Part shown: piece after piece, positions 1 to 7,956 of the stretch | Numbering within the stretch: the stretch's first letter is position 1 | How the letters are laid out: every line of letters begins with the position of its first letter | NCBI GenBank assembly: GCA_946222285.1 | Contig: CAMIIP010000024.1 | Span: 1 to 25,270, forward strand | Length of the DNA stretch: 25,270 nt | Source of the DNA: an uncultured Rothia sp. | GTDB taxonomy: Bacteria; Actinomycetota; Actinomycetes; Actinomycetales; Micrococcaceae | Reading direction: 5' to 3' | Program-made: the position numbers and the translations under genes | The notes under the pieces: model-generated | The model's database searches: none | Seen by the model: the letters and a program-made list of their open reading frames with translations, nothing else | What the model was told of the DNA's origin: nothing

Positions 1-60
1 GCTTACCTTCCCAATAGGGGCAGGCAAGCAGCTTCTTATAAAAAGGTGCGAAAGTAAAGT

Positions 61-981
61 TTATTTTTTGTATCCGGCGTAGTTCACGGTGTAATAAGGA
101 GTCCCATCCTCCGCATAAGCAACACCAATACCTACAGAGTTAATCTTACGATCAGTAATATACTTCAGAGTTTCAGGGGAATCCTTCCAAAGCTTCACAG
201 CATCTTCAGCCTTACCTCCAGACGCTACTGTCTGAGCCGCCTTAGTCCACCCATTCGGGTAATGATCAGTAAGATCTTGCTGAGCTGAAAGCTCATTATC
301 TTTAGCCTGCTGATCCGACCAATCCTGAGCAGCCTTATTAAGACTCTCATTGATATTCAAAGCAGGAAGTTTCTTCTCTTCTCGAATCCGATTAAGATCC
401 TTAAGAATTACCTCACGATCCTTCCCTGCATCTCTCTGAGATTCTTCTTCACTTTTAGGCTGAGAAGGAGCTTGGTCGTATCCGGCGTAGTTCACGGTGT
501 AATAAGGAGTCCCATCCTCCGCATAAGCAACACCAATACCTACAGAGTTAATCTTACGATCAGTAATATACTTCAGAGTTTCAGGGGAATCCTTCCAAAG
601 CTTCACAGCATCTTCAGCCTTACCTCCAGACGCTACTGTCTGAGCCGCCTTAGTCCACCCATTCGGGTAATGATCAGTAAGATCTTGCTGAGCTGAAAGC
701 TCATTATCTTTAGCCTGCTGATCCGACCAATCCTGAGCAGCCTTATTAAGACTCTCATTGATATTCAAAGCAGGAAGTTTCTTCTCTTCTCGAATCCGAT
801 TAAGATCCTTAAGAATTACCTCACGGTTCCTCTCGGTACCGCTCTCTTTTTTATCGCTTAGAATAACTGATTTGTCATCTGCAGATGGATTATCTTTATC
901 CGCCACAGCATGGGCTGAAGACATAGAGATGCAAGTCATGAAAACAATTAGAACTGATGAAAATATTTTCTTACGAAACAA
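61..981 (-). CDS. Secreted protein with two identical CAP (SCP/PR1-like) domains
   Basis: The 306-residue product begins with a signal peptide (basic MFRKK, hydrophobic core, AHA cleavage site near residue 25) and a charged linker. Two CAP/SCP-like domains of 116 residues follow, separated by a 20-residue linker rich in Ser, Glu and Lys. Each starts REVILKDLNRIREEKKLPAL and ends YYTVNYAGY, with a central DHYPNGW that supplies the family histidine; the usual GENv-type glutamate segment is not obvious. The two domains are identical in protein and DNA (see repeat entries). Start is TTG at 981 with AGGAA six bases upstream. Bacterial CAP proteins are extracellular and mostly of unknown function; adhesion, cell-wall or host interaction are possibilities only. 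Base composition is more AT-rich than the metabolic genes to the right. Confidence 0.85.
   Translation of the reverse strand: MFRKKIFSSVLIVFMTCISMSSAHAVADKDNPSADDKSVILSDKKESGTERNREVILKDLNRIREEKKLPALNINESLNKAAQDWSDQQAKDNELSAQQDLTDHYPNGWTKAAQTVASGGKAEDAVKLWKDSPETLKYITDRKINSVGIGVAYAEDGTPYYTVNYAGYDQAPSQPKSEEESQRDAGKDREVILKDLNRIREEKKLPALNINESLNKAAQDWSDQQAKDNELSAQQDLTDHYPNGWTKAAQTVASGGKAEDAVKLWKDSPETLKYITDRKINSVGIGVAYAEDGTPYYTVNYAGYKK
70..417 (-). repeat. Intragenic 348-bp perfect direct repeat, C-terminal copy
   Basis: This stretch is identical base for base to 478-825 (offset 408 bp) and encodes exactly one 116-residue CAP domain. Absence of even synonymous differences implies a very recent duplication or ongoing gene conversion. 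Confidence 0.95.
478..825 (-). repeat. Intragenic 348-bp perfect direct repeat, N-terminal copy
   Basis: Partner of 70-417. Identity stops sharply on both sides: left into the 60-bp linker, right into the unique N-terminal region. Confidence 0.95.
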
Positions 982-1026
982 GATAAATTCCTATTCTATA
1001 TAAATTTCTATTTTATTGGTTCGAAA

Positions 1027-1890
1027 CTATTTAGGAAGTGAGCAGGAAGGTTTATCCAGATTAAGGTTTGAACCTTCAAAACACAAAGGAATGTAGTAGG
1101 TTTGCTGGCCGTATCCACGTTCAGCAATTGAACTAGTTTGCCCTAATTCATCAATCTCACAAGGATTATTTTGGCTACAGTTTTGACCTCCATCATTACG
1201 CGTATTGTTGATTCCAATTACAGCTCCGGTGGTTGCATCGATAATAGGAGATCCGCTACTACCTCCCTGAACATCACAGCCAGAATCGCTGTATCGGATA
1301 GAGTCTGACCAACGCCAGTTTCCTTCATGCAACTCAGGGATAAATTTCTCAACGCTGCATGAAAAAGATTTATGCCAATAAGTGCTAGGGATGGTAATAG
1401 GAGCACCCTCAAGAGGGCGTGTAGTTGCTAGGGGACGAATTTTTACCCCGTTATCAGATAGCTCCTTATATGTTTTATCAACACGTAAAACTGCTACGTC
1501 AGTCTGTTTCATCGTCGCATAAACGATATCTGTCATTGTTCCCATAGCAGCTGAATGCACGCTGTCATTACCCTTATAAAATAATGCGCGTTGGTAGTAT
1601 TCAGATACGTTAGAGATGCGGCGGTTGCTGATCACTTCTTCTCCGTCAAGAAGACGGTTCCCTATCAACGGTTGAATGCAATGACCATTGGTCAAAATCA
1701 GAGCATGATCCTCAGGAGTAGACTCTGGCATAGCAATAACCGATGCTGAACAGTTATAAATTTTTACTGTCGAGTCAAATACATCATAAGATGTATCCGC
1801 TTGGGCTACAGGAAGGGTAGCACCCAAGACAGAAGTCGCCAGCGCCAAGACAGATAGGGCGCGACGATATATGTGGTTCTTGCGAAGCAT
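1027..1890 (-). CDS. Secreted trypsin-like (S1/V8-type) serine protease
   Basis: With the chosen start the protein has 287 residues: a signal peptide ending at AQA (about residue 31), then a chymotrypsin-fold protease. The triad is visible as His70 in LTNGHC, Asp131 in TDVAVLRVD and Ser212 in GGSSGSP. Several cysteines (47, 71, 178, 205, 238, 244, 270, 283) suggest disulfides. The open frame extends upstream to 2052, but the ATG at 1890 directly precedes the signal peptide and has GAGGG five bases upstream; an ATG at 1902 is the alternative. It sits 45 bp upstream of the CAP-protein gene in the same direction, so the two may be co-expressed. Substrate unknown. Confidence 0.85.
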   Translation of the reverse strand: MLRKNHIYRRALSVLALATSVLGATLPVAQADTSYDVFDSTVKIYNCSASVIAMPESTPEDHALILTNGHCIQPLIGNRLLDGEEVISNRRISNVSEYYQRALFYKGNDSVHSAAMGTMTDIVYATMKQTDVAVLRVDKTYKELSDNGVKIRPLATTRPLEGAPITIPSTYWHKSFSCSVEKFIPELHEGNWRWSDSIRYSDSGCDVQGGSSGSPIIDATTGAVIGINNTRNDGGQNCSQNNPCEIDELGQTSSIAERGYGQQTYYIPLCFEGSNLNLDKPSCSLPK

Positions 1891-1924
1891 GACCACCCTC
1901 ATTTCCTTACTTGGTTCGTGTTGT

Positions 1925-1942
1925 ATCCCCTGGTCAGAGGGG
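1925..1942. promoter_or_regulatory. Short inverted repeat upstream of the protease gene
   Basis: CCCCT-GGTCAG-AGGGG, a 5-bp-arm inverted repeat about 40 bp before the protease start. It could be an operator or a leader hairpin. Weak evidence because the arms are short. Confidence 0.2.
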
Positions 1943-2216
1943 TACCTATCTAAGTGTAAGTACCTAAATAGTGGATAGATAGATGTTCTTATAGGGCTGA
2001 CACACACCGCATTCCACCAAACAGAGGTAACATTTAAGATTCCAAAAAACACATCAGGCGATCAGCCACTGAGGCTTTCATGGGCTTTATCTTTGCTTTA
2101 GTCATGAACTTTATGGCAAGAACCAGGCCAAACCCACTTCACAACCGCGCCCCGTCTAGACTGGTTCATAGTTTTTATTACTCCCCTTAAAACCTAGGGA
2201 CTGACCAAGGGATTCA

Positions 2217-3383
2217 ATGACTGCAAACCCAACTCGGCTAGGACTCTCACGTATGAGTCCTCGTGATCCTCACGAGAACCACCGCACAGCTAGCTCCCTG
2301 GAGCTCTTCTTTGACCTCGTTTTCGTGATCGCGGTAGGTAGCGCAGCAAGCTGTATGCACCACGCACTCACTGAGAACCACATCGAGCAAGAAGTAGTAG
2401 GCTTCGGCCTCCTGTTTTTCTGCATCTGGTGGGCATGGATAAATTTCACCTGGTTTGCCACCTCCTTCGACATTGATGACTGGCTCTATCGCGTTCTCAC
2501 CATCATCCAGATGGGCGGCGTTATTGTTTTCTCCACCGGAATCCCGGCTGGCTTCGAAGGCGACTTCAGGCTGGGAGTTGCCGGCTACGTCATTATGCGT
2601 ATCTGCATGGCAGCCCAATGGTTCCGCGCTGCATACTCTAACCCTGACTACCGAGCCACAGCTTTACGCTATGGGTGGGGAATCCTAACGGTCCAAGTAC
2701 TTTGGGTTCTGCGCTTACTGTTCCTTACTGAGGGTCCTTTTTCTCTCATTACCTTCCTACTACTGGGTGTCGCAGAAATCGCCGTCCCTATCTTTGCGGA
2801 ACAGAAAAAATTTACCCCCTGGCATCCACATCACATCACTGAACGTTACGGTCTCTTTACCCTGGTCATTTTGGGCGAAGGTCTGCTGGGCACTTTCAAC
2901 GCTATTGTCGAAGGTCTTGCTGAAACCGAAGCTCTCCATCGCATGATTGCAGTGGCGATCTTAGCGCTCGTTGGTACTGCCTGTCTCTGGTGGATTTATT
3001 TCTGGCCACCGCATCACGGCTTGATTACTTCGTTTAGAAAATCATTGATTTATGGGTATGTTCACTACTTTGTCTTCGCTAGCGCGGCAGCTTTCGCAGC
3101 AGGTATTGAACTACTGGTGGACGTCGAAACCGGCCACAGCGAGCTCGGAGAGATGGGAGCATCCCTGGCTATTTCAATTCCCATATCTGTCTTCCTCCTA
3201 GGTATCTGGTTCGTAGTGATTCGCCATGTGAAAGACCGTGTTGTAGATGCAGCCATCTTAGGGGGCGCAGCTTTGGTATTCGTGGACACCTTTATTCCCT
3301 TCCCCGCGATCTGGACGGTGTGCGTGCTCATCGCAGTCGTCGCCGTCCTGGTCTGCCGTAACAAATCAGTAGAAACTGCCTAG
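2217..3383 (+). CDS. ltrA: Low-temperature-requirement protein A family (LtrA) membrane protein
   Basis: 388 residues, polytopic membrane protein. It shows the LtrA hallmarks SLELFFDLVFVIAVG near the N-terminus (residues about 27-42) and HHITERYGLFTLVILGE in the middle. Length matches the family. Start ATG has AAGGGA just upstream. The family is named from a Listeria cold-growth mutant; its biochemical role is not established. It is monocistronic as far as can be seen, diverging from the protease gene. Confidence 0.85.
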   Translation: MTANPTRLGLSRMSPRDPHENHRTASSLELFFDLVFVIAVGSAASCMHHALTENHIEQEVVGFGLLFFCIWWAWINFTWFATSFDIDDWLYRVLTIIQMGGVIVFSTGIPAGFEGDFRLGVAGYVIMRICMAAQWFRAAYSNPDYRATALRYGWGILTVQVLWVLRLLFLTEGPFSLITFLLLGVAEIAVPIFAEQKKFTPWHPHHITERYGLFTLVILGEGLLGTFNAIVEGLAETEALHRMIAVAILALVGTACLWWIYFWPPHHGLITSFRKSLIYGYVHYFVFASAAAFAAGIELLVDVETGHSELGEMGASLAISIPISVFLLGIWFVVIRHVKDRVVDAAILGGAALVFVDTFIPFPAIWTVCVLIAVVAVLVCRNKSVETA

Positions 3384-3511
3384 CGTTACGCTACGTGTCG
3401 TCATAATCCAAGGCAGGTTACATAAAACGCAACATCATAGCTTTCGACGGGGTCTGAGTTCTAGGGTTTGTTAAAGACATAAATCCACATTGCGGCCGCA
3501 AGGAGTTAGTT

Positions 3512-4075
3512 TTGACTCAACAAACCCTAGATACCCCCGCCGAGATTGTAGTTCCCGATTCGCAGAATGAGCCGTCAAAAACCGACTCTGAACTTTTCAA
3601 AGAAACCTTTGGCGCTCAGGCAGCCGGCGTAGCGATTATTACGGCGCAAGGGCCGACTGGTGAACCTGCGGGGCTAACGATTTCTTCGCTGTCCTCAGTT
3701 TCGGCAGACCCGCCTATGGTTGCCTTTTCCTTCCAGAGCTCAAGCGGTTCGGCGGCAAAAATTATGGACGCTCATTCTTTCCTGATTCATCTCATCAGCG
3801 GTGAAAATGTAGAAATTGCCAAGAAGTTTGCTACCAGTGGCTACCCCAAGTTTGAAGATGAACAAAGCTGGAAGTGGCTACCTTCAGGTGAGCCTCTAGT
3901 CCACGGCATCAACCGTGTGTTCCGGGTCGAGCCGGTGTCTAAGGTGGAGGCTAACCCCGCCGTCGTCTTTATTGCTCGCGTTACTGAGTTCGTGCAACAC
4001 GCCCCTGCTGACCTTACTCCCGTGGTCTACCATGCTCGAAAATTCCACCAACTGGGCGACCACTACGTTATTTAG
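3512..4075 (+). CDS. Flavin reductase-like domain protein (FMN-binding)
   Basis: 187 residues with a flavin reductase-like (split-barrel FMN-binding) fold: GVAIITAQGPTGEPAG, then LTISSLSSVSADPPMVAFS, the typical phosphate/flavin-binding segments, and a C-terminal barrel strand ending in HARKFHQLGDH. The start is TTG at 3512, chosen because AAGGAG lies six bases upstream. It ends 15 bp before the ArgE-like gene, so the two are probably cotranscribed. Likely an NAD(P)H:flavin oxidoreductase or the reductase component of an oxygenase; partner unknown. Confidence 0.8.
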   Translation: MTQQTLDTPAEIVVPDSQNEPSKTDSELFKETFGAQAAGVAIITAQGPTGEPAGLTISSLSSVSADPPMVAFSFQSSSGSAAKIMDAHSFLIHLISGENVEIAKKFATSGYPKFEDEQSWKWLPSGEPLVHGINRVFRVEPVSKVEANPAVVFIARVTEFVQHAPADLTPVVYHARKFHQLGDHYVI

Positions 4076-4090
4076 ATTTAAGAGGACCCC

Positions 4091-5320
4091 ATGAACGAAC
4101 TTCCCGCTTCCCTACCCTGGATTGAACGGCTCGTTGCGTTTCCCACCATTGCGGAAACACCCAACGCTGAGCTGTTGAAGATTGTGGGCGCTGAATTTAA
4201 GAAGTTTGGTTTTGAACCCGCTTTCACTTTTTCGGACGACGGCGAGCGCGCCAACCTGTTCGTGACGATTCCAGCGCTGGACGGCTCGGCTGACGGCGGA
4301 TTGGTGCTCTCCGGGCACACCGACGTGGTTCCTGTTCAAGGGCAAGCCTGGGACACTGACCCGTTTGTAGCAACGGTTAAGGGCGGGAAGCTCTTTGGTC
4401 GTGGCGTTGCCGATATGAAGTCTTTTATAGCCTGTGCACTGTGGATGCTTCCCGAGTTCGCTCGCGCGGAACTGAAGAAGCCCCTACATTTTGCCTTCAC
4501 CTATGATGAAGAAATCGGCTGCGTGGGTGCGCCGCGCATGATTGAAGAGTTCCGGGCTCGCGGCATTAAGCCTGCCTTTGCTATCGTCGGGGAGCCTTCG
4601 TCCATGCAGGTGATTGCCGCGCATAAGGGTGCACATCGCGGTGTAGCAAAGTTCCACGGTGTTGCAAAGCACGGCTCCCTGGCTTCCCACGGCGTGAACG
4701 CTTCCGCAGCGGCCGCCGAGTTCGTGGTGTTCTTGGAGGAACTTGCCGATCGCTGGCTGGAAAAGGGACCCTTCGACAAGGGCTTCGTGACCCCTAGTTC
4801 CACCATTGGCGGCAACTTCATCAAGGCCGGGCTACAGTACAACATTGTGGGTGAGGACGCCGTGGTGGAGTACGATTTCCGTACTATTCCCGAAGTTTCT
4901 ACGGCGAGTGTGGTTCAGAAGATTGAAGCTCAGCTTTTTGAGGTGATTCTGCCTAAGCTACAGTGGCGGGCTGAGCGAGCCGAGAAAATCTCGGGCGCGG
5001 AGCCAGACTCCCTCAAAAGCCAAGTGAAAATCAGCAACGAGCTACTCGCCGTCGTCCCTCCCCTCGATACGCCGGAAGGGGACGAAATTTTGACCCTGGG
5101 TGCAGAACTGATCGGCGCACCGGAATCTGTTAACAATCCGCTGGTGAAGGTTACTTACGGCACCGAAGGTGGGCAGTTTCAGCGGGCGGGTATTCCGACT
5201 ATCGTGCTGGGACCCGGTGATATTGCCCAGGCACACACCGCGAATGAGTGGATTGAGCTCTCTCAGATTGAAGAGTGTGAGCGTTTCATGGAACGAGTGC
5301 TGGAGTGGGCAAAGGCTTAA
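4091..5320 (+). CDS. argE: Acetylornithine deacetylase / M20 family metallopeptidase
   Basis: 409 residues, typical M20 dizinc amidohydrolase. Metal and catalytic residues are recognisable: His76-x-Asp78 in SGHTDVVPV, Asp108 in GRGVADMKS, the Glu pair at 140-141 in DEEIGC, and Glu168 in VGEPSS. The lid dimerisation domain spans about 180-295, and TYGTEGGQFQ with a late His (AQAHTANEW) completes the site. Best match by eye is ArgE, which cleaves N-acetylornithine to ornithine and acetate. Other M20 amidases (for example DapE-like) cannot be excluded. No other arginine genes are adjacent. RBS AAGAGGA precedes the ATG. Confidence 0.8.
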   Translation: MNELPASLPWIERLVAFPTIAETPNAELLKIVGAEFKKFGFEPAFTFSDDGERANLFVTIPALDGSADGGLVLSGHTDVVPVQGQAWDTDPFVATVKGGKLFGRGVADMKSFIACALWMLPEFARAELKKPLHFAFTYDEEIGCVGAPRMIEEFRARGIKPAFAIVGEPSSMQVIAAHKGAHRGVAKFHGVAKHGSLASHGVNASAAAAEFVVFLEELADRWLEKGPFDKGFVTPSSTIGGNFIKAGLQYNIVGEDAVVEYDFRTIPEVSTASVVQKIEAQLFEVILPKLQWRAERAEKISGAEPDSLKSQVKISNELLAVVPPLDTPEGDEILTLGAELIGAPESVNNPLVKVTYGTEGGQFQRAGIPTIVLGPGDIAQAHTANEWIELSQIEECERFMERVLEWAKA

Positions 5321-5334
5321 GCTCTCTTCCTCCT

Positions 5335-5366
5335 TCGCGACTCGAAACTGCAGTTTCGAGTCGCGA
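5335..5366. terminator. Perfect 32-bp palindrome after the argE-like gene
   Basis: Arms TCGCGACTCGAAACTG and its exact complement with no spacer. It lies 14 bp after the argE-like stop, between convergent genes. It lacks a strong T-run, so it may be a U-less actinobacterial terminator or a palindromic intergenic repeat. Its outer segment TCCTTCGCGACTC (5331-5343) recurs at 15367-15379. Confidence 0.6.
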
Positions 5367-5385
5367 TTAAGGTTTGGCGACGCAG

Positions 5386-5412
5386 AGAAAAATAGAAGTA
5401 GATCTATTTTTA
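5386..5412 (-). terminator. Terminator of the urease-transport operon
   Basis: AAAAATAGA-AGTAGA-TCTATTTTT: a perfect 9-bp-arm hairpin (388-396 with 403-411) overlapping the methyltransferase stop. Read on the minus strand it ends in a T5 run, as expected for an intrinsic terminator closing the long minus-strand operon. The stem is AT-rich, so strength is uncertain. Confidence 0.5.
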
Positions 5413-6156
5413 CCGAGGACGACGCGCGGTAATCAGGTATTGCAAGGTGGGTTGGTGCCCAGGTACCGTACCAAGCTTTTGGTCAAGTTCATAGATTTCG
5501 TTTAGAGGGCGAAATTGAACATCATCAAAACCCGCATTTTTGATAACTTCAACGGTGCTTTCAATAGAGACTCTTTCGGCAAGTGGCAGTGCTTCTCGTA
5601 CCTGAGAATCATAGATTTCGGCAAAATGCTCGGTAGGGTTCTCGTCAATACCGTGAGGAAACCAGGGAGCATCGACCACAGCAAGCCTACCGCCAGGTAC
5701 CAGAAGTCTAGCCCAATTACGCATCGCTTCAGTCGGCTCACGTAAAGTCCACATCACGTACCTGCTGACGACCGCGTCAAAACTTTGGGGCATAAAAGGC
5801 GGATCGAGAGCATCTCCCAAACTAAAGCTGGCTGAGCCTCCTGAAGAATTCAGCGCCGAATGCTGGTCACGTTGTTCCGGCACAACATGTGCTCGCGCAA
5901 TACGAATCATCTCTGAGGAAAGGTCGATACCCTGAACTGAGTAGCCAGCATCTGCCAGTAAATGAGCCACAAACCCACTTCCTGTCCCTACATCAAGTAC
6001 CCACTGACTCTGTCCAATAGCATCCCTAAAAATATTTTCCCAAACCTGTTTATCAACTATTGTGCGTTCCGTTGATACTTGAAAAGAATGATATTTTTCT
6101 GCGCGCTGATTCCAGTAATGGTTAATTTTCTGCTGAGCCTTATGATTTTGAGTCAC
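5410..6156 (-). CDS. Class I SAM-dependent methyltransferase, last gene of the urease/ABC operon
   Basis: 248 residues. Motif I VLDVGTGSGF (about 53-62) and the acidic post-I residue in VQGIDLS show a Rossmann-fold SAM methyltransferase of the UbiE/methyltransf_11 type; FDAVVSRYVMWTL is motif IV-like. It overlaps the ATPase gene by 4 bp (ATGA), so translation is coupled to the transporter. The substrate is not evident. In this context it might modify a small metal chelator, the imported ligand, or a component of the transport system, but that is inference. No sign of truncation. Confidence 0.85.
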   Translation of the reverse strand: MTQNHKAQQKINHYWNQRAEKYHSFQVSTERTIVDKQVWENIFRDAIGQSQWVLDVGTGSGFVAHLLADAGYSVQGIDLSSEMIRIARAHVVPEQRDQHSALNSSGGSASFSLGDALDPPFMPQSFDAVVSRYVMWTLREPTEAMRNWARLLVPGGRLAVVDAPWFPHGIDENPTEHFAEIYDSQVREALPLAERVSIESTVEVIKNAGFDDVQFRPLNEIYELDQKLGTVPGHQPTLQYLITARRPR

Positions 6157-6935
6157 GATTTTCTGTCTCCTAAGTTCACCTCACGAGGAGAAAACAGAAG
6201 CTGAGTAACCCCACTCATCTTCACTTTTTTGATATTGATACGATAAATCGGCTGAAGGATCTCGGGGGTCATCACCTCAGAAGGATTCCCAGAAGCCACT
6301 ACAGCACCGTTATCGAGTAGCACCACTTCGTCGCAGTACTGGGCGGCAAGGTTAAGATCGTGCAAAACGATTACTGTAGTTTTACCGCTGGAACGAATGA
6401 TGGAGAGAATCTCGTGTTGATAGCGAATATCGAGATGGTTTGTAGGCTCGTCTAAAACGATGTACTCAGTATCCTGCGCCAAAGCCCGTGCGATGAGAAC
6501 CCGCTGTTTCTCACCACCGGATAATTCACCGAAGACACGCTGAGATGGAGAGAGCGCATTGACCTGTTCAAGGGATTTCACCACAATTTCTTCGTCTTGA
6601 GAAGAGTAAGTAGAAAAAAGCGACTTGTAGGGGGTTCTTCCCAGCATGACTGTTTCAGCAACGCTCATATTAGAAACCGCTTCGTGCTCCTGCACTACAA
6701 CAGCTATTTTCTGAGCCAGTTCGCTCTTGCCCATCTCCCCCAGCGATTGACCATCAACTGTAACCTCGCCGGAGACCGGATGTAACCCGCCGTAAAGGGC
6801 ACGCAAAAAAGTCGATTTACCACTACCGTTAGGACCAATCAAACCTACTACGGCGCCGTCTACCGTTTGCAGGTTCACCGCTTTCAAGATTTGTTGGCTA
6901 CCGTAGGAGAAGTCGATGTTTTTAGCGACAATCAC
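6153..6935 (-). CDS. ABC transporter ATPase, FecE/BtuD type
   Basis: 260 residues. Walker A GPNGSGKST (34-42), signature LSGGE (138-142), Walker B YIVLDE (158-163) and the H-loop VLHDLNLAAQYCDEV are intact. The sequence is of the iron-siderophore/cobalamin/haem importer ATPase class. Overlaps of 4 bp with the binding-protein gene upstream and the methyltransferase downstream indicate translational coupling. It partners the permease at 7957-9033. The urease context suggests nickel or a nickel chelate as cargo; iron or cobalamin remain possible. Confidence 0.9.
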   Translation of the reverse strand: MIVAKNIDFSYGSQQILKAVNLQTVDGAVVGLIGPNGSGKSTFLRALYGGLHPVSGEVTVDGQSLGEMGKSELAQKIAVVVQEHEAVSNMSVAETVMLGRTPYKSLFSTYSSQDEEIVVKSLEQVNALSPSQRVFGELSGGEKQRVLIARALAQDTEYIVLDEPTNHLDIRYQHEILSIIRSSGKTTVIVLHDLNLAAQYCDEVVLLDNGAVVASGNPSEVMTPEILQPIYRINIKKVKMSGVTQLLFSPREVNLGDRKS

Positions 6936-7922
6936 TTATAGAACCTATCAATAATATTCTCTAGTCCATCCACGGTGAGCGGAGTTGCCGGCTCAGTAAA
7001 GTTCATTAGTTGAACCATAGTGTCACCGTTTTTCAGTGCGGTTAGAGAATCAACGCCGGGCAAGGAGGTCACCGCTTCTTTTACTTTCTGCGGATCGCCT
7101 TCAGAGTGAAGCATAATCAGAACGTCTGGATTCCGTTTCACCAATTCTTCGGGGGTAATCTCAAAAACCCGCTGATCGACGTCGTCAAACACGTTCTTAA
7201 AACCTGCAGCTTCTAACTGAGGTTCAGCCATAGATTTCGTGCCGTAGGCGTAGGTGGTTCCGCCGCCCACCGTGGGGTAAAGAACGGCAGCAGTGCGAGT
7301 CTTCTTATTTTTTACCTTATTTTCTGCATCATTCACGCGCTTTTTAAGCTTATCTATCTCTTCTTTAGCCTTATCTTCTTTCTGAAAAATAGTTCCGTAG
7401 AGGGAAAGTTGGCTGTAGACATCATCAAAACTAGGGTGTTCTGGAGCACCTGTTTTACATAGGGTGTTCTCTTCGATCAGTGAAATACCAGCATCGCTGA
7501 GGGTTGCACGGTCAAGGTTATCTAATTCTCCCAAGACCAGATCAGGCTGCTGAGAAAGAACTACTTCTTTAGAGATTTGCAAATGCCCGCTCGCGTCCAA
7601 TTCGTCAGAGAGCTCAGGAATTTTATCGAGCTGTTCCTGGGTTTGGCTATCGTAATATTCGTCGGGAAAAGCACCGCCGCGAGCCACCACGCGATTCAGC
7701 ACATCTAAACTTTTCAATGCGGGAACGGAAGCAGATTTAAGAAGGAGGAGACGCTCAGGGGGGGCTGTCGAAAGTTACATGTGTGCCGCAGTTTTCAACG
7801 GTAACAGGGTAGCCTTCTTGAGATGTTTGAGCATCGGTGGTATCAGACGAAGAGCAAGCGGTAAGCATCAACATCATGGAGGTCAGAGCCAATGCCACCG
7901 AACGTTTGGATAAAAATTTCAT
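6932..7922 (-). pseudogene. ABC transporter lipoprotein substrate-binding protein, frameshifted at a G7 tract
   Basis: The gene begins at ATG 7922 with a lipoprotein signal (lipobox LTAC) and reads CGTHVTFDSPP before a TGA at 7755-7757. One frame over, the text continues as ERLLLLKSASVPALKSLDVL and runs to 6932. The break is at the G-run 7758-7764 (seven G on the plus strand). Removing one G gives a continuous 329-residue protein, the normal size for a FecB/BtuF-type binding protein (cluster A). The N-terminal piece has 55 codons; the remainder (from a TTG at 7717) would lack the export signal. As written the gene cannot make an exported binding protein. It could be a phase-variable OFF state, a sequencing error or a true pseudogene. 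The flanking transporter genes are intact. Confidence 0.85.
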
Positions 7923-7956
7923 ACAGATTTTCCTTTGGTTCTATATCGGTTTAAAT

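Noticed and set aside
1..60. Possible gene fragment or terminator at the left edge
   Set aside because: No frame, strong hairpin or recognisable motif could be supported in 60 bases.
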